Shown here piece after piece: positions 6,394 through 12,340 of a stretch of 22,451 bases of DNA (positions are counted from its first letter, which is position 1; the number at the start of each line of letters is the position of its first letter). Made by a program: the position numbers and the translations under genes. The notes below the pieces were generated by a model that was given only the letters and a program-made list of their open reading frames with translations, had not been told where the DNA came from and did not search any database. The stretch covers positions 1-22,451 of the IMG/VR virus record IMGVR_UViG_3300043570_002446, one strand, 5' to 3'. This DNA is from a virus.

Positions 6394-6567
6394 TCATCCT
6401 CCGTTGGAATAAAAACCACGACCGACGAGATTGACGGCTGGGGCGTAGTACACGGGCTTGAGAGGCTCGTGACACTCTAGACAGTGCTCTACGCTCTGTG
6501 CTTCTCGGATACTGCGCTCTTCTTCATGTATGTGTCCGTTTGGGCACTTGTATTGATACGTAGGCAT
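6394..6567 (-). CDS. FmdB-type zinc-ribbon protein
   Basis: A 57-residue protein reading MPTYQYKCPNGHIHEEERSI, REAQSVEHCLECHEPLKPVY, YAPAVNLVGRGFYSNGG. This matches the FmdB/CxxC regulatory zinc-ribbon pattern: MPxYxYxCxxGH at the N-terminus, a CxxC pair at residues 29-32 (here CLEC), and the terminal GxGFY signature. The first pair is C8-P-N-G-H rather than CxxC, as is usual in the family. The founding members were called transcriptional regulators of formamidase/acetamidase genes; in phages the role is unknown. Translation is predicted leaderless from TAGAAT 6 nt upstream. Confidence 0.75.
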   Translation of the reverse strand: MPTYQYKCPNGHIHEEERSIREAQSVEHCLECHEPLKPVYYAPAVNLVGRGFYSNGG

Positions 6568-6579
6568 TGTGCCATTCTA
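6568..6579 (-). promoter_or_regulatory. Leaderless promoter: -10 TAGAAT overlapping the upstream stop codon
   Basis: Minus-strand TAGAAT (6579-6574) is followed by GGCACA and the ATG at 6567. Its first three bases are also the TAG stop of the ParB-like gene. Confidence 0.5.
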
Positions 6580-6972
6580 GTCAGAAAGATCATCGTTGGG
6601 TGAAGCGTACTTTACTGGAATCTCCATTTTTGGATCAATACTGTTTGCTACAGAGATGCGATGATGCCCGTCTTCAATAACAGGACCCTCATAGTTTGCT
6701 CCTGGAAAGTAGTCATAGACACGACCAGAACGAACACGCATAGGGTGTTGTCCTATGGTGATAGGCGTTTGTACGCCCTCACTTTTAATTTCATTGTACA
6801 AGCCGTCCCGTTTTGCTTCTTTTATTTTACGAGAAGCCACGTCAGGAAGATTCCGTAATGTAAGGGGCCTTCTTGAAGCGGGTTGGTCTAGTGGGATTGC
6901 ATCCATCAGGTCTTTTGCAGGGATGAACATTGCCAGTTGATCTTCGTTAAGGACGTGCTTCTTTTTAGCCAT
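6577..6972 (-). CDS. ParB-like nuclease-fold protein with a putative sliding-clamp motif
   Basis: 131 residues. The C-terminal half has the ParB/Sulfiredoxin-type core: a VQTPITIG strand (about 67-74) and VIEDGHHRISVANSIDP (about 98-114), the DGHHR being the family's catalytic or nucleotide-binding box. The N-terminus KHVLNEDQLAMF contains QLAMF (12-16), close to the bacterial beta-clamp pentapeptide QL(S/D)LF, and an LNxxQ(F/L) motif shared with neighbouring genes. ParB-like proteins in phages may be nucleases, CTP switches or modulators. No helix-turn-helix DNA-binding domain is present, so this is not a partition ParB. The start overlaps the upstream stop (TAATG). Confidence 0.72.
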   Translation of the reverse strand: MAKKKHVLNEDQLAMFIPAKDLMDAIPLDQPASRRPLTLRNLPDVASRKIKEAKRDGLYNEIKSEGVQTPITIGQHPMRVRSGRVYDYFPGANYEGPVIEDGHHRISVANSIDPKMEIPVKYASPNDDLSD

Positions 6973-7412
6973 TACCTGGTGTTCCTTGTATAAAAGTTAT
7001 CGCCAATGCCTTCTTGTGTCACTGATGGGTTGTTAGCCCAACCAACGATCTTTTCTGGTTTTACCTTACTTTTAGATATAGCGGTGTCCTTAGTATTATC
7101 ATTTACATGGTCTCGGGGTATTAGATCTTTGAGCATAGTAAAGGATTCGGATGGTACTTCATACACTGGAGCAAATAACATCCCTGCTCTTTCTGCTTTA
7201 CTGGCGGCTTTAGATGCCGCACGGTCATAGGAGGTAGAAGCGCTAACAGTATCTTTATCAGCCCAATCTTCTTTTAGTTCTGGACGAGGATAATTACCAT
7301 CTATTTTAAAGTAGTTTTGTTTGCTTTTTGCTGGGTCAATCATTTCCTCATCAGCAAAGATGTGTGCAGTTCCATGAAACAACTTAGGATTAAGGTGTTC
7401 TGAGGCTGCCAT
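6972..7412 (-). CDS. ADP-ribosyltransferase-like protein (Arr-type fold), tentative
   Basis: 146 residues beginning MAASEHLNPKLFHGTAHIFA. LFHGT (11-15, with H13) followed by an acidic, Pro-containing loop (DEEMIDPAKS), then TVSASTSYDRAASKAASKAE (55-74) and MLFAPVYEVPSES (78-90), gives the order seen in rifampin ADP-ribosyltransferases: F(Y/H)HGT, a 'vyls.t.d.A...a' strand-helix, then a 'vYeV.p' strand. The similarity is by motif order only. The substrate could be a host protein. It overlaps the genes on both sides (TAATG), giving a tightly coupled set of three effector-like genes. Confidence 0.5.
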   Translation of the reverse strand: MAASEHLNPKLFHGTAHIFADEEMIDPAKSKQNYFKIDGNYPRPELKEDWADKDTVSASTSYDRAASKAASKAERAGMLFAPVYEVPSESFTMLKDLIPRDHVNDNTKDTAISKSKVKPEKIVGWANNPSVTQEGIGDNFYTRNTR

Positions 7413-8032
7413 TACTTCTTAGGCCATTCAGTTGGTACAGATTGTGGATCAATGAGCCATTCTGCTTCAGGTCGTCTGTTTTTACCGACTGTTCTTGGCA
7501 TTCCACCGAGTTCCTCTAAAGGAACTCCACGAACTAGTCCTGGGGCTGCTTTAAAGATTTCTCCACGAGAAGTACCTTGAGGTGCAGCAAACGAGCGAGC
7601 CACGTGTCTGTCTGGGGTGAAGGAGAGAGCGTTGTCTTTAGAGGCACCAATATCTTCCGCAGGAGAACGACGAGCGCCACGATATAGGGTTACGTCGTTT
7701 TCACGGCTACCACTGCGCACAGCCTGCGTTAGGTCTCGTAAACTAGCAGCGACACGGTGTGAGTCACCAATAAGGTGTTCTCCATGCTCTCTTTGAAAAT
7801 TGCGTACTGTTTTGCTCACATCAGTTGGTTGGATCAATTCAGCGTGACTTTCCGCAAAAGGACGCATTCCTTTACCAATACGTGTGCCTTTCCAATTATC
7901 GTCGTACTCTTCTGCGGACATCAAGGTGCTGTTTATTTTGGCAACCTTACCTGAGAGGGCTTCATCAACAGTCATGCCATGAATGGCTTTGAAATGATCC
8001 CCAAATAGATAGTTATTAAGTGGCGCAGCCAT
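7412..8032 (-). CDS. Mono-ADP-ribosyltransferase-like protein (R-S-ExE motifs)
   Basis: 206 residues. The C-terminal half has the ordered signature of R-S-E ADP-ribosyltransferases: VTLYRG with R118, NALSFTPDRHVARSF with SFT at 137-139, and RRPEAEWLIDP with the ExE pair E189-A-E191 that carries the catalytic Glu. The N-terminal 110 residues are of unknown function. Such enzymes transfer ADP-ribose from NAD+ to Arg or another residue of host targets; phages such as T4 inject Alt/ModA-type enzymes to redirect host polymerase and ribosomes. Injection from the virion is inference here. The start at 8032 lies 12 nt after the previous stop without a clear Shine-Dalgarno; it is likely coupled. Confidence 0.62.
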   Translation of the reverse strand: MAAPLNNYLFGDHFKAIHGMTVDEALSGKVAKINSTLMSAEEYDDNWKGTRIGKGMRPFAESHAELIQPTDVSKTVRNFQREHGEHLIGDSHRVAASLRDLTQAVRSGSRENDVTLYRGARRSPAEDIGASKDNALSFTPDRHVARSFAAPQGTSRGEIFKAAPGLVRGVPLEELGGMPRTVGKNRRPEAEWLIDPQSVPTEWPKK

Positions 8033-8044
8033 ACAGGGCTTAAA

Positions 8045-8278
8045 TTAGTATTCGGAACCTGGGTTGTCCAGCATGTTCGCAAGTTCGTTGCGATCTCTGC
8101 ATTCATCACAATGGTTTGGATCAGGGTGGACAGCACGGAAGAAGGCTGCAATGTGTGGAAGGCGACCCGATGGAGCATTATCTACAGTTGTAGAGATGTA
8201 CCCTTGGTTATGAATGCGCTCTTTAGCGGTCTGAGTCAGCGGCTTCGCTGGTTCTTTTCTAGGTGTCTGCATGCCCAT
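8045..8278 (-). CDS. Small protein of unknown function with a CxxC pair
   Basis: 77 residues, MGMQTPRKEPAKPLTQTAKE..., with a basic Pro-rich head, a HIAAFFRAVHPDPNHCDECRD segment containing one CxxC, and an acidic end. No domain is recognised. It heads the four-gene coupled set ending at 6577. Its start has TACAAT exactly 6 nt upstream. A Met two codons downstream is a possible alternative but would break that spacing. Confidence 0.6.
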   Translation of the reverse strand: MGMQTPRKEPAKPLTQTAKERIHNQGYISTTVDNAPSGRLPHIAAFFRAVHPDPNHCDECRDRNELANMLDNPGSEY

Positions 8279-8290
8279 GCATTTATTGTA
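8279..8290 (-). promoter_or_regulatory. Leaderless promoter: -10 TACAAT 6 nt before the ATG
   Basis: Minus-strand TACAAT (8290-8285), AAATGC, then the ATG at 8278. Would drive the four-gene effector set (8278 down to 6577). Confidence 0.5.
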
Positions 8291-8369
8291 CAGTATCCCC
8301 TACTACCAGTTTGGCACATAGGTGTGCTGCTTGTCAAGGGTTTGACTAAAGAATCTTTAAATTCCTGAG

Positions 8370-8771
8370 TTATGCCCTACCCCGTATGCGTGGGGTGAAC
8401 TTGTGCTCTTTGACAACATTAGAATTATAATTAGTGTCGTATGCCCCAATGATGTGTACTGGGGTTCCAGGGCGCAAAGGTACTTCATTTTCTGCTTCGT
8501 AAGATCCCTCACCTGTATTAGACCACTCTTCATGTTCTTCTGAGCCTGGTTCCATAATATGTCTCTTATGCACTAAACCAGTAAGAACAGTACCTACAAC
8601 GTCGTCATTAAGTCCTGCAAAGTGGTCTGCCCATCCCGCATCGTCATCACCGACCCAATGCACACCCAAGTTACTCGTGTCTACCTCATTGTGCTGCACT
8701 CCCCCAAAGCCACGATGTAGGCGCACATACTTACCTGATTGGTCTTTATTAATATGTTCGTGGGCAGCCAT
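8370..8771 (-). CDS. ADP-ribosyltransferase-like protein with ExE motif, tentative
   Basis: 133 residues beginning MAAHEHINKDQSGKYVRLHR. KYVRLHRG (R20), then LGVHWVGDDDAGWADHFAG (35-53), then TVLTGLVHKRHIMEP, and finally YEAENEVPLRPGTPVHIIGA (91-110) follow the R-S-ExE order; E92-A-E94 or E94-N-E96 would be the catalytic pair. The middle Ser of the S(T/S) motif is replaced by HWV, so activity is uncertain. The fold assignment is by motif order and length. It follows the 97-residue gene by 3 nt and shares the MAAHE(H/N)(L/I)N opening with it. Confidence 0.52.
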   Translation of the reverse strand: MAAHEHINKDQSGKYVRLHRGFGGVQHNEVDTSNLGVHWVGDDDAGWADHFAGLNDDVVGTVLTGLVHKRHIMEPGSEEHEEWSNTGEGSYEAENEVPLRPGTPVHIIGAYDTNYNSNVVKEHKFTPRIRGRA

Positions 8772-8774
8772 TAT

Positions 8775-9068
8775 TTAGTTGTTCCATGATGCGTAGTTGC
8801 GTCTTGCTCTTTTTCTATCTTTAAAACCTTGATTAATGAGTATTTGCTTAGGAACATCAGATGATGGATTAGCAAGGTGCTCGTCAACCATCAACTTAGC
8901 CTGTTCCCGTCCTTCCCCTAGAAGTTGCATAGGTGATACTAGATTACCAACATCGTTCTGCCAAGTTGCAATGCCATCTGCCCAGTTGCGTGCGTAGGAT
9001 TCACGTAAACGTGGATAAGGATGCTGTATATCAAACTGTCCTTCGTTGAGGTTTTCATGTGCAGCCAT
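8775..9068 (-). CDS. Unknown 97-residue protein with MAAHENLNEGQF opening
   Basis: The protein starts MAAHENLNEGQFDIQHPYPR and continues with Trp- and Arg-rich amphipathic segments (RESYARNWADGIATWQNDVG) and a basic C-terminal part (KDRKRARRNYASWNN). No domain is recognised. The opening is nearly the same as in the gene that follows it. It may be a virion-delivered or internal protein that shares a loading signal with its neighbours; this is inference. TATAAT lies exactly 6 nt before its ATG. Confidence 0.62.
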   Translation of the reverse strand: MAAHENLNEGQFDIQHPYPRLRESYARNWADGIATWQNDVGNLVSPMQLLGEGREQAKLMVDEHLANPSSDVPKQILINQGFKDRKRARRNYASWNN

Positions 9069-9080
9069 TGGTCAATTATA
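9069..9080 (-). promoter_or_regulatory. Leaderless promoter: -10 TATAAT 6 nt before the ATG
   Basis: Minus-strand TATAAT (9080-9075), TGACCA, then the ATG at 9068. Perfect -10 at the leaderless distance. Confidence 0.6.
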
Positions 9081-9124
9081 GACTGTTCTCTCGCCCGTCA
9101 CCGAAAAAAATGTACTTCTCTATG

Positions 9125-9481
9125 TCAACTTGTACGAGGTCGCCCCAAAGGCTTGCTTCGGTCTGGCTGCTGTGAGGAATGTGTGCCCGCACGGTGCTCT
9201 CGGATGACTGCTACACCTTCTCTATGGGTAGCCACAGCCTCTAATTCCTTGCCATCGGGGGTATATGTAGAGCGAATACCACTCACAGGGGTATAATCTA
9301 TGCCGTACCCGTCTACGGTGACAAAACCAGCAATACTAGCGTCACTGTACTTATCGTACGGGGACAGGCCACGGCTCTCTAACTCGTCATGGGCAAGGAA
9401 ACGTTCACCAGCAACGGTCATTTTGCTCCGTCTACCAGCAGTTTTCAGTAGTTCGTTGAATTGATCAGGGTTGAGAGCCAC
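9125..9481 (-). CDS. Unknown 118-residue protein, GTG start
   Basis: Starts at GTG (9481) directly after the preceding stop (TAA then GTG), so initiation is probably by coupling. The product opens MALNPDQFNELLKTAGRRSK, with the LNxxQF motif found in its neighbours, and later has a strand-rich centre (FVTVDGYGIDYTPVSGIRST) and a basic, Pro/Gln-rich tail. No family is recognised. There is no membrane segment or signal peptide. Confidence 0.6.
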   Translation of the reverse strand: MALNPDQFNELLKTAGRRSKMTVAGERFLAHDELESRGLSPYDKYSDASIAGFVTVDGYGIDYTPVSGIRSTYTPDGKELEAVATHREGVAVIREHRAGTHSSQQPDRSKPLGRPRTS

Positions 9482-9853
9482 TTAGTCTCCGAATTGCTCT
9501 GAGAGGTGCGATGGCTTCTCTTTAGCACCCTTTGATCGTATATTTCCTAGTGAAGACATCTTTCTGGAGTCTCTTTCCTTTACTTTTGGTAGTTGTCTTG
9601 CTCCTGAGGCTACGTCCGACAGGTACGACTCCTGCTCCTCTTGGATGTAATCGCCCCATTCGTGCTCATTAGGGCGGATATGGCCCATATTGCGTGGTCC
9701 TCCACCCATATCTCCGTATTCTTCGTGCTCTACATCGTCTGTGTAGGTGACATTATCTGGGCTGCTTCGCAGATTATCTACCAAACTGGTGTAATTCGTG
9801 ATACTCCGTGGTATTTTGCCTGGAATAGAGCCTTTGGGGTTAGGAAGTGTCAT
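9482..9853 (-). CDS. Unknown 123-residue acidic/polar protein
   Basis: MTLPNPKGSIPGKIPRSITN... with a disordered, charge-rich composition (YTDDVEHEEYGDMGGGPRNM) and a C-terminal PSHLSEQFGD, where HLSEQF repeats the motif that neighbours carry at their N-termini. It begins immediately after the stop of the 238-residue gene (TAA-ATG), so it is translationally coupled. Function is unknown; low complexity suggests a linker or scaffold-like polypeptide. Confidence 0.58.
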   Translation of the reverse strand: MTLPNPKGSIPGKIPRSITNYTSLVDNLRSSPDNVTYTDDVEHEEYGDMGGGPRNMGHIRPNEHEWGDYIQEEQESYLSDVASGARQLPKVKERDSRKMSSLGNIRSKGAKEKPSHLSEQFGD

Positions 9854-10570
9854 TTAGATACCTGGAAGTGTGAGTTGTTCGGTGTCGGGTGCCTTCATTT
9901 GCTCTGTTCTCGGCTTACGACCGAGTGCAGCACGCAGAAACTGTTTACCATTCAAGATGGCATGCTCTGGGATACGGGTGGATTCATCCATGACACGGTC
10001 AGAAACCATTGTTCTGCGTGAATACGCATCTTGGTTAGCGTCAATAGGCTCCCCATCCGAACTCATATCTAGGTTTCCAGGGTGTGGGAGGGCTAAACCT
10101 CTGTTAACGGCATTTTTTGACAATCTACTGGAGTATCCTGACAGATCTTCGGCTGCGGACAGTTTCACATGTGGGTTGTCCATTTGGGCAATGGCTAGTA
10201 AATGAGGAACATGCCTGCTCATATCTGGGTGTGCGAAAGCGGAATCAACCACTAACCGATCTGGATCCGTATGAAACAGTTCCGTGGGTGGCTTACTCCC
10301 GCCACTGCGATTGCGATAATTAAAAGAAACCCCACCGTGGTTAGCGGCATATGTGTCAAAATTAGCGGTAGTTCCTTCGCCTTGTTCCATTCTTAATTTA
10401 ATACGAGCAACAGGGTAGCCACCTTCTCCTAGGTCGTGACTCCAACTCTCAGGAGGGGCTTTCGGTCCTTGTTCTGGCTCTTGGTACTTGTCACTCATAG
10501 CGACATAGTTAACCCTGTCACCGTCTTCACTCATTCTGTTGAAGTTGCTACCTCGGTAGTATCGTGCCAT
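9854..10570 (-). CDS. Unknown 238-residue protein with a C-terminal QLTLP clamp-like motif
   Basis: Opens MARYYRGSNFNRMSEDGDRV; the YYRGS and following strand resemble the first motif of ADP-ribosyltransferases, but no ExE pair is evident, so I do not assign the fold. The middle contains RLVVDSAFAHPDMSRHVPHL and AIAQMDNPHVKLSAAEDLSG, probably helical. The C-terminus ends APDTEQLTLPGI; QLTLP at the extreme end resembles the QLxLP form of the bacterial sliding-clamp binding peptide, which often sits at a terminus. The gene is preceded by TATACT exactly 6 nt before the ATG and heads a three-gene coupled set (10570 down to 9125). Confidence 0.6.
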   Translation of the reverse strand: MARYYRGSNFNRMSEDGDRVNYVAMSDKYQEPEQGPKAPPESWSHDLGEGGYPVARIKLRMEQGEGTTANFDTYAANHGGVSFNYRNRSGGSKPPTELFHTDPDRLVVDSAFAHPDMSRHVPHLLAIAQMDNPHVKLSAAEDLSGYSSRLSKNAVNRGLALPHPGNLDMSSDGEPIDANQDAYSRRTMVSDRVMDESTRIPEHAILNGKQFLRAALGRKPRTEQMKAPDTEQLTLPGI

Positions 10571-10582
10571 GTCTCAAGTATA
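10571..10582 (-). promoter_or_regulatory. Leaderless promoter: -10 TATACT 6 nt before the ATG
   Basis: Minus-strand TATACT (10582-10577), TGAGAC, then the ATG at 10570. The same hexamer and distance occur at 10956. Confidence 0.55.
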
Positions 10583-10599
10583 GATGATTTACTTAAGCA

Positions 10600-10956
10600 C
10601 TAGTCTTCGTTGTCATGGTTGGGTTCGTAGGATGTTCTTCTGTAGTACTTGTCCTCAAACTGTTCAGCCAAATGGGTAGCGGCTGGATGGATAGTTAACC
10701 CCCAATTTATAGAAGATTTAGGATAGCGGTCATACAAATGTTGCATAAGCGCTTTAGCGTGACCCTTTCCTTCCTGATGGCTTTTTAGGTAATCAATGTC
10801 AATTTGAGAATTACCGTCATCATTGGTGTGATTTTCAAAAGAAACCCGAGCGAGATGGTTGCTATCCCTGTTGGACAATGTCAGGGCATGGTATCCAGGA
10901 CCTAGTTTGTCATGGGTTACACGAAACTGTTGACTGAGGTGCTCCGATGATGCCAT
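10600..10956 (-). CDS. GNAT-type N-acetyltransferase-like protein
   Basis: 118 residues opening MASSEHLSQQFRVTHDKLGP. The core has RVSFENH (strand), QIDIDYLKSHQEGKGHAKAL (51-70) and a following helix with YPKSSINWGLTIHPAATHLAEQF. QEGKGHA (61-67) matches GNAT motif A, (Q/R)xxGxG/A, which binds the pyrophosphate of acetyl-CoA. The length is near the minimum for the fold, and the N-terminus carries the EHLSxQF motif of the effector-like locus. The substrate is unknown; a protein or small-molecule amine is usual. It is the first gene of the minus-strand block, read away from the origin-like region. Confidence 0.68.
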   Translation of the reverse strand: MASSEHLSQQFRVTHDKLGPGYHALTLSNRDSNHLARVSFENHTNDDGNSQIDIDYLKSHQEGKGHAKALMQHLYDRYPKSSINWGLTIHPAATHLAEQFEDKYYRRTSYEPNHDNED

Positions 10957-10968
10957 TCATTCAGTATA
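10957..10968 (-). promoter_or_regulatory. Leaderless promoter: -10 TATACT 6 nt before the ATG
   Basis: Minus-strand TATACT (10968-10963), GAATGA, then the ATG at 10956. It sits at the edge of the non-coding region. Confidence 0.55.
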
Positions 10969-11023
10969 GGGCTATTTGGGCGAGTTGGGTGGTCAGTCGG
11001 ATTTTGGAATGGGGCTATTTGGG
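10969..11023 (+). repeat. Direct repeat GGGCTATTTGGG, two copies
   Basis: Exact copies at 10969-10980 and 11012-11023, 43 bp apart, just upstream of the DnaA boxes. Possibly protein-binding sites near the divergent promoters. Confidence 0.6.
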
Positions 11024-11066
11024 TGGAGCCGTTCGGGTGCCAGGTAAAGCCTACCCCCAAACATAT

Positions 11067-11204
11067 GTTCGCCCCTCACTTAACCATGGGGGGTTATCCA
11101 CAGCCCTCGCCATCACCCATAAGGCTTTGCTGGGTTATCCACAGGTGCCTGTGTATATGCCTGTGGATATCTGTGGAACATCCTGTGGAACATTGGGGGC
11201 GAAC
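11067..11204. other. DnaA-box cluster bounded by a 9-bp inverted repeat (putative replication origin)
   Basis: Two perfect TTATCCACA boxes lie at 11094-11102 and 11135-11143. Facing them is a phased series of TGTGNANAN-type sites: TGTGTATAT 11150-11158, TGTGGATAT 11162-11170 (reverse complement ATATCCACA, one change from the box), and TGTGGAACA at 11172-11180 and 11184-11192, with starts 12, 10 and 12 bp apart, near one helical turn. GTTCGCCCC (11067-11075) and GGGGCGAAC (11196-11204) form a 9-bp inverted repeat around the cluster. TTATCCACA is the established bacterial DnaA box. An origin using host DnaA, or DnaA-mediated transcription control, is inference. Confidence 0.6.
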
Positions 11205-11214
11205 CCTTGTTCGT

Positions 11215-11246
11215 ATGTGTCGTTCGTCACATGTGTCGTTCGTCAC
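11215..11246 (+). repeat. 16-bp perfect tandem repeat (iteron-like)
   Basis: ATGTGTCGTTCGTCAC occurs at 11215-11230 and immediately again at 11231-11246. A degraded third copy with ATGTGTAACAA and ATTCGTCA follows to about 11278. Iterons next to a DnaA cluster are a classical layout for initiator-protein binding. Confidence 0.75.
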
Positions 11247-11368
11247 ACCATGTGTAACAATCGTGTGACATTCGTCATAATACTTGACAAGGTGCCCACC
11301 CATGTGCCCTCGCTTCCTAATGCGTTCTAAGAGGCGCAGAGGCGTTTTGGCACAATGAGGCGTTCTCA

Positions 11369-11380
11369 GCGTTTAAACGC
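11369..11380. repeat. Perfect 12-bp palindrome GCGTTTAAACGC
   Basis: The palindrome is framed by CTCAG and CTGAG and lies among repeats of GAGGCGTT (11330-11370). A similar CATCCTGA(G/C)GC block recurs near 11533. It may be an operator or part of an origin; it is AT-rich at the centre. Confidence 0.6.
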
Positions 11381-11767
11381 ATCCTGAGGCATCTGAGTGG
11401 CTTAGGAATAGGGCTATAACCCTTGCTGGGTAAGGGGATGCGGGGTATGGGTAGGTGTACAAAGTACCCCACGATCGCCTGTATTGCTATCCACTGCCCC
11501 ATTGCTCCATATCGCTGTACATCGCACCACAGCGCATCCTGACGCTTCTCAGGGCATCTCCTGATCTACCCTCCAATGCCTGTATCTCCTCCTCCATCCG
11601 ATGGATGGCTGTCGCTTGGGGCGCCATATTCCAGCCCCCAGCCCGCTCCAGCCCATGGGGCATGGCTCAAAAGATTCTCAAGAATTATTCAATTGCCTAT
11701 TGACAGATGTACCCTCCATGTGGAAGACTGTTTGTGAAGGCGCTTGTCCCCTTCGGCGGTTCCTTGA

Positions 11768-11823
11768 CAATCGGCTCACACGGCAGGCGGGCTTCGGCTC
11801 GCTCTTTGTCGTTCTGCCGATTG
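11768..11823 (+). ncRNA. Hairpin upstream of the first right-arm cassette
   Basis: CAATCGGC (11768-11775) pairs with GCCGATTG (11816-11823). Inside, GCGGGC (11787-11792), a TTCG loop and GCTCGC (11797-11802) form a UUCG-capped stem. It probably lies in the 5' leader of the right-arm transcript or is a small separate element; no T-run is present. Confidence 0.45.
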
Positions 11824-11877
11824 CTTGGGCGCTCCTTTCCAACTTCAGAATCAAAACATGGTTCAATAAATTCCTCA

Positions 11878-12002
11878 GCGTCACGGGCTTGCTTCGGCTT
11901 GCTCGTGGCGCTCAATGAGGGCTGGAGGTTCTCCCCCGCTTCAGCCCTGATTGAGCGCACCACGCTCCACTGGCTCACTGCCAGTGCAGTCCTGAGGAGG
12001 AC
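11878..12002 (+). ncRNA. Class II structured element + RBS hairpin, cassette 1
   Basis: P1: GCGTCACG (11878-11885) with CGTGGCGC (11904-11911). P2: GCGCTCAAT (11908-11916) with ATTGAGCGC (11950-11958), continued by AGGGCT/AGCCCT. P3: CACTGG (11968-11973) with CCAGTG (11981-11986). P1 and P2 overlap by GCGC, so both cannot be complete at once. The RBS hairpin is GTCCT-GAGG-AGGAC (11989-12002), 5 nt before the ATG at 12008. Confidence 0.65.
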
Positions 12003-12007
12003 ACACC

Positions 12008-12319
12008 ATGAACACATACCAACTCACCCCAGCAGTTCGCTGGCTTGAATGGCAATTGGCACACGGTCAACAGACAGACAAATATGTCGTAGAACGATTG
12101 CAGGCACTCATCAGTACCGCCCAGCATGCAATCAAGGACATAGAGGCTGGCGAGATCACATGGATGGAAGACTACGCCTTCCCATCCATGAGCAACACGC
12201 TTGCCGATGCATTCAAGGCATTCATGAGACACACCAGCGTCAAGCAGGCTCTCAATGGGGTCAAGCAGTATCAAGAGGAGTGCACCGCTCCTGTTGAGAT
12301 AGTTCAGTCTGCTGTCTGA
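12008..12319 (+). CDS. Unknown 103-residue protein, first gene of the right arm
   Basis: MNTYQLTPAVRWLEWQLAHG... is predicted mostly helical, with an acidic helix (AQHAIKDIEAGEITWMEDYA) and a C-terminal helix (FKAFMRHTSVKQALNGVKQY). No domain is recognised and there is no membrane segment. The start is fixed by the cassette-1 ribosome-binding hairpin (11989-12002). Being the first gene beyond the origin-like region on the plus strand, it would be expressed early if transcription starts there; this is inference. Confidence 0.7.
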   Translation: MNTYQLTPAVRWLEWQLAHGQQTDKYVVERLQALISTAQHAIKDIEAGEITWMEDYAFPSMSNTLADAFKAFMRHTSVKQALNGVKQYQEECTAPVEIVQSAV

Positions 12320-12340
12320 GTCCAGCAAGTGTTGCTATCG

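Larger units (their letters stand above)
10957..12007. other. Non-coding divergent region, origin/control candidate
   Basis: About 1.05 kb without a credible gene between the minus-strand block and the plus-strand block. ORFs crossing it lack ribosome-binding sites or leaderless promoters and have arginine/serine-rich, frame-shadow character. From left to right it holds a 12-bp direct repeat, a DnaA-box cluster, a 16-bp tandem repeat, GAGGCGTT-type repeats with a perfect palindrome, and strong hairpins next to the first right-arm gene. TTGACA occurs at 11284, 11700 and 11764, but none has a recognisable -10 about 17 bp downstream, so the right-arm promoter is not located. Confidence 0.65.

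Noticed and set aside
11284-11769. Right-arm sigma70 promoters at three TTGACA hexamers (11284, 11700, 11764)
   Set aside because: No acceptable -10 hexamer lies 16-18 bp downstream of any of them.
11455-12048. Several ORFs of 80-115 codons across the non-coding region on both strands
   Set aside because: They overlap each other and the hairpins, have Arg/Ser/Pro-rich shadow-like products, and lack RBS hairpins, Shine-Dalgarno sites or leaderless promoters.
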